Shown: one piece after another, positions 61,269 to 64,000 of the stretch
How positions within the stretch are numbered: the stretch's first letter is position 1
Layout of the letters: each line of letters begins with the position of its first letter
NCBI RefSeq assembly: GCF_026391055.1
Contig: NZ_JAPLET010000021.1
Coordinates: 1 to 64,000, forward strand
DNA length: 64,000 nucleotides
Source: Spirosoma sp.
GTDB lineage: Bacteria > Bacteroidota > Bacteroidia > Cytophagales > Spirosomataceae
Direction: 5' to 3'
Translations under genes and position numbers: made by a program
The notes under the pieces: generated by a model
What the model saw: only the letters and a program-made list of their open reading frames with translations
Told to the model about the DNA's origin: nothing
The model's database searches: none

Positions 61269-63167
61269 CTACACCAGAGCTACTTCGTCAACATCTTTTT
61301 CGACACGCAGATTGTCGATAATGAAACGCTGCCGGTCGGGCGTATTTTTGCCCATGTAATAACTAAGGAGCTTGGGAACAGATGTTTCCTTCTCCATGAT
61401 GACCGGTTCCAGACGCATGTTTTCGCCGATAAACAAGCCAAACTCATCGGGAGAAATCTCGCCAAGCCCCTTAAAACGGGTTATCTCAACTTTTTTGGCG
61501 GCTTTCGTCAGTTTATCAATCGCCTTCTGTTTCTCGTCTTCCGAATAGCAATAGGTTGTTTCTTTATGGTTCTTTGGATTGCGAACCCGGAACAACGGAG
61601 TTTCGAGAATATACAAATGCCCATTACGCACCAGATCGGGGAAAAACTGAAGGAAGAACGTCAGCATCAAGAGTCGGATGTGCATGCCATCAACGTCGGC
61701 ATCGGTTGCAATAACGATTCGGTTGTAGCGCAATCCCTCCAGGCCCTCCTCTATATCCAGCGCATGTTGCAGCAAGTTAAATTCTTCATTCTCGTACACC
61801 ACCTTTTTTGTGAGTCCAAAACAGTTAAGCGGTTTACCACGCAAACTGAAAACGGCCTGCGACTGCACATTGCGGGATTTGGTAATAGAACCACTGGCAG
61901 AATCCCCCTCGGTGATAAACAGGGTCGACTGGTAGCGGTCATCGGCTTTCAGATCGGGCAGGTGATTGCGGCAGTCGCGCAATTTTTTGTTGTGAAGGCT
62001 CGCTTTTTTGGCACGATCATTGGCTAGTTTCTTGATACCCGCCAGTTCCTTCCGTTCCCGTTCCGATTGTTCGATCCGCTTCTTGAGGGCTTCCCGAACA
62101 GCGGGGTTCATGTGCAGGAAATCGTCCAGGCGCTCTTTTACAAAATCCTTTACGAAAGAACTTACAGATTGTGCATTCGGCTCGGGCGACATATTCTGCG
62201 AACCAAGCTTAGTTTTCGTCTGTGATTCAAAAACGGGTTCCTGCACCCGAATACTAACGGCCGCAATGATTGACGAACGAATATCTGACACCTCATAGTT
62301 TTTATCGAAATGGCGTCGAACCGTTTCCACAACCGCTTCTTTAAGCGCGTTGAGATGCGTACCTCCCTGGGTGGTATACTGCCCGTTTACGAACGAATAA
62401 TACTCTTCGCCGTACTGATTCCCGTGAGTCAGGGCTATTTCGAGGTCATTTCCTTTCAGGTGAATAATTGGATACCGCAGCGAATCCTCATCCTTCTTCG
62501 TTTTATCACGAAGCAAGTCGAGCAGTCCATTTTGCGACAAGTATTTCTGCTTGTTGAACGAGATGGTCAGGCCAGCATTCAGGTAGCAGTAGTTCCAAAT
62601 CATGTTCTCCAGAAACTGGGGGATGAAATGAAAATGCTTAAATACCGTATCATCCGGTTCAAAGCAGATGAGGGTACCGTTCCGCTCAGTCGTGACGTCT
62701 TCGCCCCGCTGTTTCAGTTCGCCCCGGTCAAATTCGGCCCAAACCGTTTTACCCTCCCGGAACGACTGAACCCGGAAATAACTAGACAGTGCATTGACGG
62801 CTTTTGTACCGACTCCGTTGAGGCCTACCGATTTCTGGAAAGCCCCGGAATCGTATTTACCTCCGGTGTTTATTTTAGAAACAACTTCAACAACCTTACC
62901 AAGTGGAATACCCCGGCCAAAATCCCGTACCTCAACGCGATGATCCGTTACGCGTACTTCGATGACTTTACCAAAGCCCATGACGTGCTCATCGATACAG
63001 TTGTCGATGGTTTCTTTGATTAATACATAGATGCCATCATCGGCGGCTGACCCATCGCCAAGTTTACCGATATACATACCGGGCCGCAAACGGATGTGCT
63101 CTCGCCAATCCAGTGAACGGATACTATCTTCGTTGTATTGAACAGCTTGATTTAGCAATTCTGCCAT
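61269..63167 (-). CDS. parE: DNA topoisomerase IV subunit B
   Basis: A 632-residue type IIA topoisomerase ATPase subunit. The GHKL domain has [24 protein letters not shown] and [18 protein letters not shown]. The transducer has [12 protein letters not shown]. The TOPRIM domain has [16 protein letters not shown] with catalytic Glu and [16 protein letters not shown] with the magnesium-binding Asp residues. The [17 protein letters not shown] segment and the 632-residue length favour ParE over GyrB. ParE with ParC decatenates daughter chromosomes; parC is not seen in this window. The upstream gene is divergent. Confidence 0.95.
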   Translation of the reverse strand: MAELLNQAVQYNEDSIRSLDWREHIRLRPGMYIGKLGDGSAADDGIYVLIKETIDNCIDEHVMGFGKVIEVRVTDHRVEVRDFGRGIPLGKVVEVVSKINTGGKYDSGAFQKSVGLNGVGTKAVNALSSYFRVQSFREGKTVWAEFDRGELKQRGEDVTTERNGTLICFEPDDTVFKHFHFIPQFLENMIWNYCYLNAGLTISFNKQKYLSQNGLLDLLRDKTKKDEDSLRYPIIHLKGNDLEIALTHGNQYGEEYYSFVNGQYTTQGGTHLNALKEAVVETVRRHFDKNYEVSDIRSSIIAAVSIRVQEPVFESQTKTKLGSQNMSPEPNAQSVSSFVKDFVKERLDDFLHMNPAVREALKKRIEQSERERKELAGIKKLANDRAKKASLHNKKLRDCRNHLPDLKADDRYQSTLFITEGDSASGSITKSRNVQSQAVFSLRGKPLNCFGLTKKVVYENEEFNLLQHALDIEEGLEGLRYNRIVIATDADVDGMHIRLLMLTFFLQFFPDLVRNGHLYILETPLFRVRNPKNHKETTYCYSEDEKQKAIDKLTKAAKKVEITRFKGLGEISPDEFGLFIGENMRLEPVIMEKETSVPKLLSYYMGKNTPDRQRFIIDNLRVEKDVDEVALV

Positions 63168-63416
63168 AAGAGATTTTTTACTAATAGGCTAAAACCGACT
63201 ATGTAATTGAATAGCCATTTTAACGAAACATTGGAAAAATTATACCCTGTGTTTTGGAAACGCGAAAATTTGCCGCTCGATATGAAACTATTTATAATCC
63301 AACAAAAGTTCGCTTACTTTGTCGACTGAACTGCACTATGTACCACAAGATTCACTTTGTTCGTTAGATACAGGCTTCGTCTTCTTCGGTGCCGCGCTGT
63401 TCGACTTCTTAAAAAT

Positions 63417-64000
63417 ATGCAAAATCTAAGACTTTTCCACCTCTCGTCGAAATTTTTTTTTCATTTTTCTGCGGCATCAGTTCAAGGCCAAATTAAGGCT
63501 TTTCTAATCATTTTTACACTACTGATAGCGGGCTCTACAGCACAGGGTCAAATTGCAGTTCCCTCATCCTCAGGTTCAACAGGGCTTCCGGGCGGCACTA
63601 CCGGAATACCCGCAAACGCTATACCGAAAGGAGTTAACCCCGCTAATTTGCCAGCTAACGTCAGGCAGCAGGTCAACGGCAAAACCAGCCAGCCCCGGAC
63701 TACGACTACGGGTCGTACGTCGCCTACCTCACAAACACTTAAAGACAGAAAACAGGGTGTCAATGCGGCCAATCAGCAGGTCACCCCGGCCGATACGACT
63801 GATCCCGGCCCCGTCTCCGATGAAGAAATTATCCGGGAAGGAGCCGAGCGCGCACAACGTCGTGAACAGCAGGAAAAGCGCCAGAGAACGTTTGGTTACT
63901 CGCTCTTCAACGATCCGGCTATGGAGCGCACCTTCGAACCCAATCTAAACATAGCTACCCCCCGAAACTACGTTGTAGGCCCCGGCGATCAGCTTAACAT
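63417..64000 (+). CDS. Polysaccharide export (Wza/SLBB-type) protein, 5' part
   Basis: The first 194 codons of a gene that runs off the right edge. After an N-terminal stretch with a hydrophobic export segment (AFLIIFTLLIAGSTAQGQ, about residues 29-46) comes a long Pro/Gly/Thr/Gln-rich low-complexity linker and a charged helix (EEIIREGAERAQRREQQEKRQR). The visible end NYVVGPGDQLN is the start of the Poly_export/SLBB domain of outer-membrane polysaccharide exporters. The gene probably opens an exopolysaccharide cluster outside the window. The ATG at 63417 has a run of nine Ts shortly after it and the export segment begins unusually late, so the true start is uncertain. Confidence 0.8.
   Translation, partial: MQNLRLFHLSSKFFFHFSAASVQGQIKAFLIIFTLLIAGSTAQGQIAVPSSSGSTGLPGGTTGIPANAIPKGVNPANLPANVRQQVNGKTSQPRTTTTGRTSPTSQTLKDRKQGVNAANQQVTPADTTDPGPVSDEEIIREGAERAQRREQQEKRQRTFGYSLFNDPAMERTFEPNLNIATPRNYVVGPGDQLN

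Noticed and set aside
62310-63023. 237-codon plus-strand frame inside parE
   Set aside because: Antisense to the GHKL and transducer domains of parE, which are fully conserved.

Overview
The window looks like chromosomal DNA from a Bacteroidota bacterium, most probably of the order Cytophagales (Spirosoma or a close relative). The evidence is a SusC/RagA-type TonB-dependent receptor at the left edge, Bacteroidota-restricted families (DUF5723, DUF5916, a PD40/OmpA protein, a propeller-type sensor kinase), a TAnnTTTG -7 promoter signature upstream of several genes with a fitting TTG at -33 in the clearest cases, and the near absence of Shine-Dalgarno signals. Species assignment is inference. 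I see no insertion sequence, prophage, integrase, CRISPR array or rRNA operon.

Layout. 1-7 kb: 5' part of a susC gene, then minus-strand recG, a DUF5723 outer-membrane protein, an Nfu-type Fe-S protein, the rplU-rpmA ribosomal operon and an HpcH/HpaI aldolase. 7-16 kb: a propeller sensor kinase overlapping its LuxR-type response regulator, a histone-deacetylase-like hydrolase, an SDR oxidoreductase, two small unknown proteins, a DUF892 ferritin-like protein and a lipoprotein sugar dehydrogenase. 16.3 kb: tRNA-Glu. 16.5-25 kb: M14 peptidase, DUF5916 protein, small lipoprotein, dapA and ligA. 25-29.6 kb: rpe, a GH13 lipoprotein and a discoidin-like/PD40/OmpA protein.

29.6-39.3 kb is the least understood part. 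Six plus-strand genes encode a GT39-like transferase, an uncharacterised polytopic protein, an acyltransferase_3 protein, a GT2 transferase, a 905-residue anchored protein and an AlgX/AlgJ-like SGNH protein. Together they suggest assembly and O-acylation of an envelope glycan.

39.5-55 kb carries two complete RND tripartite pumps: a minus-strand CzcCBA/CusCBA-type metal pump with an upstream OmpR-type regulator but no sensor kinase, and a plus-strand AcrAB-TolC-type pump with a divergent TetR regulator. Between them lie a small unknown gene, a Tat-exported Gfo/Idh/MocA oxidoreductase and a SASA-type esterase. 55-64 kb: N-carbamoylputrescine amidase, an unknown exported protein, a ROK protein paired with a GmhA-like SIS isomerase, a molybdopterin oxidoreductase, pheA, parE and the start of a polysaccharide-export gene running off the right edge.

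Convergent gene ends are mostly marked by strong hairpins, including a perfect 26-bp stem. At least two intergenic gaps share a related GAG-rich hairpin repeat, and a third shares its GCTGACGC core.
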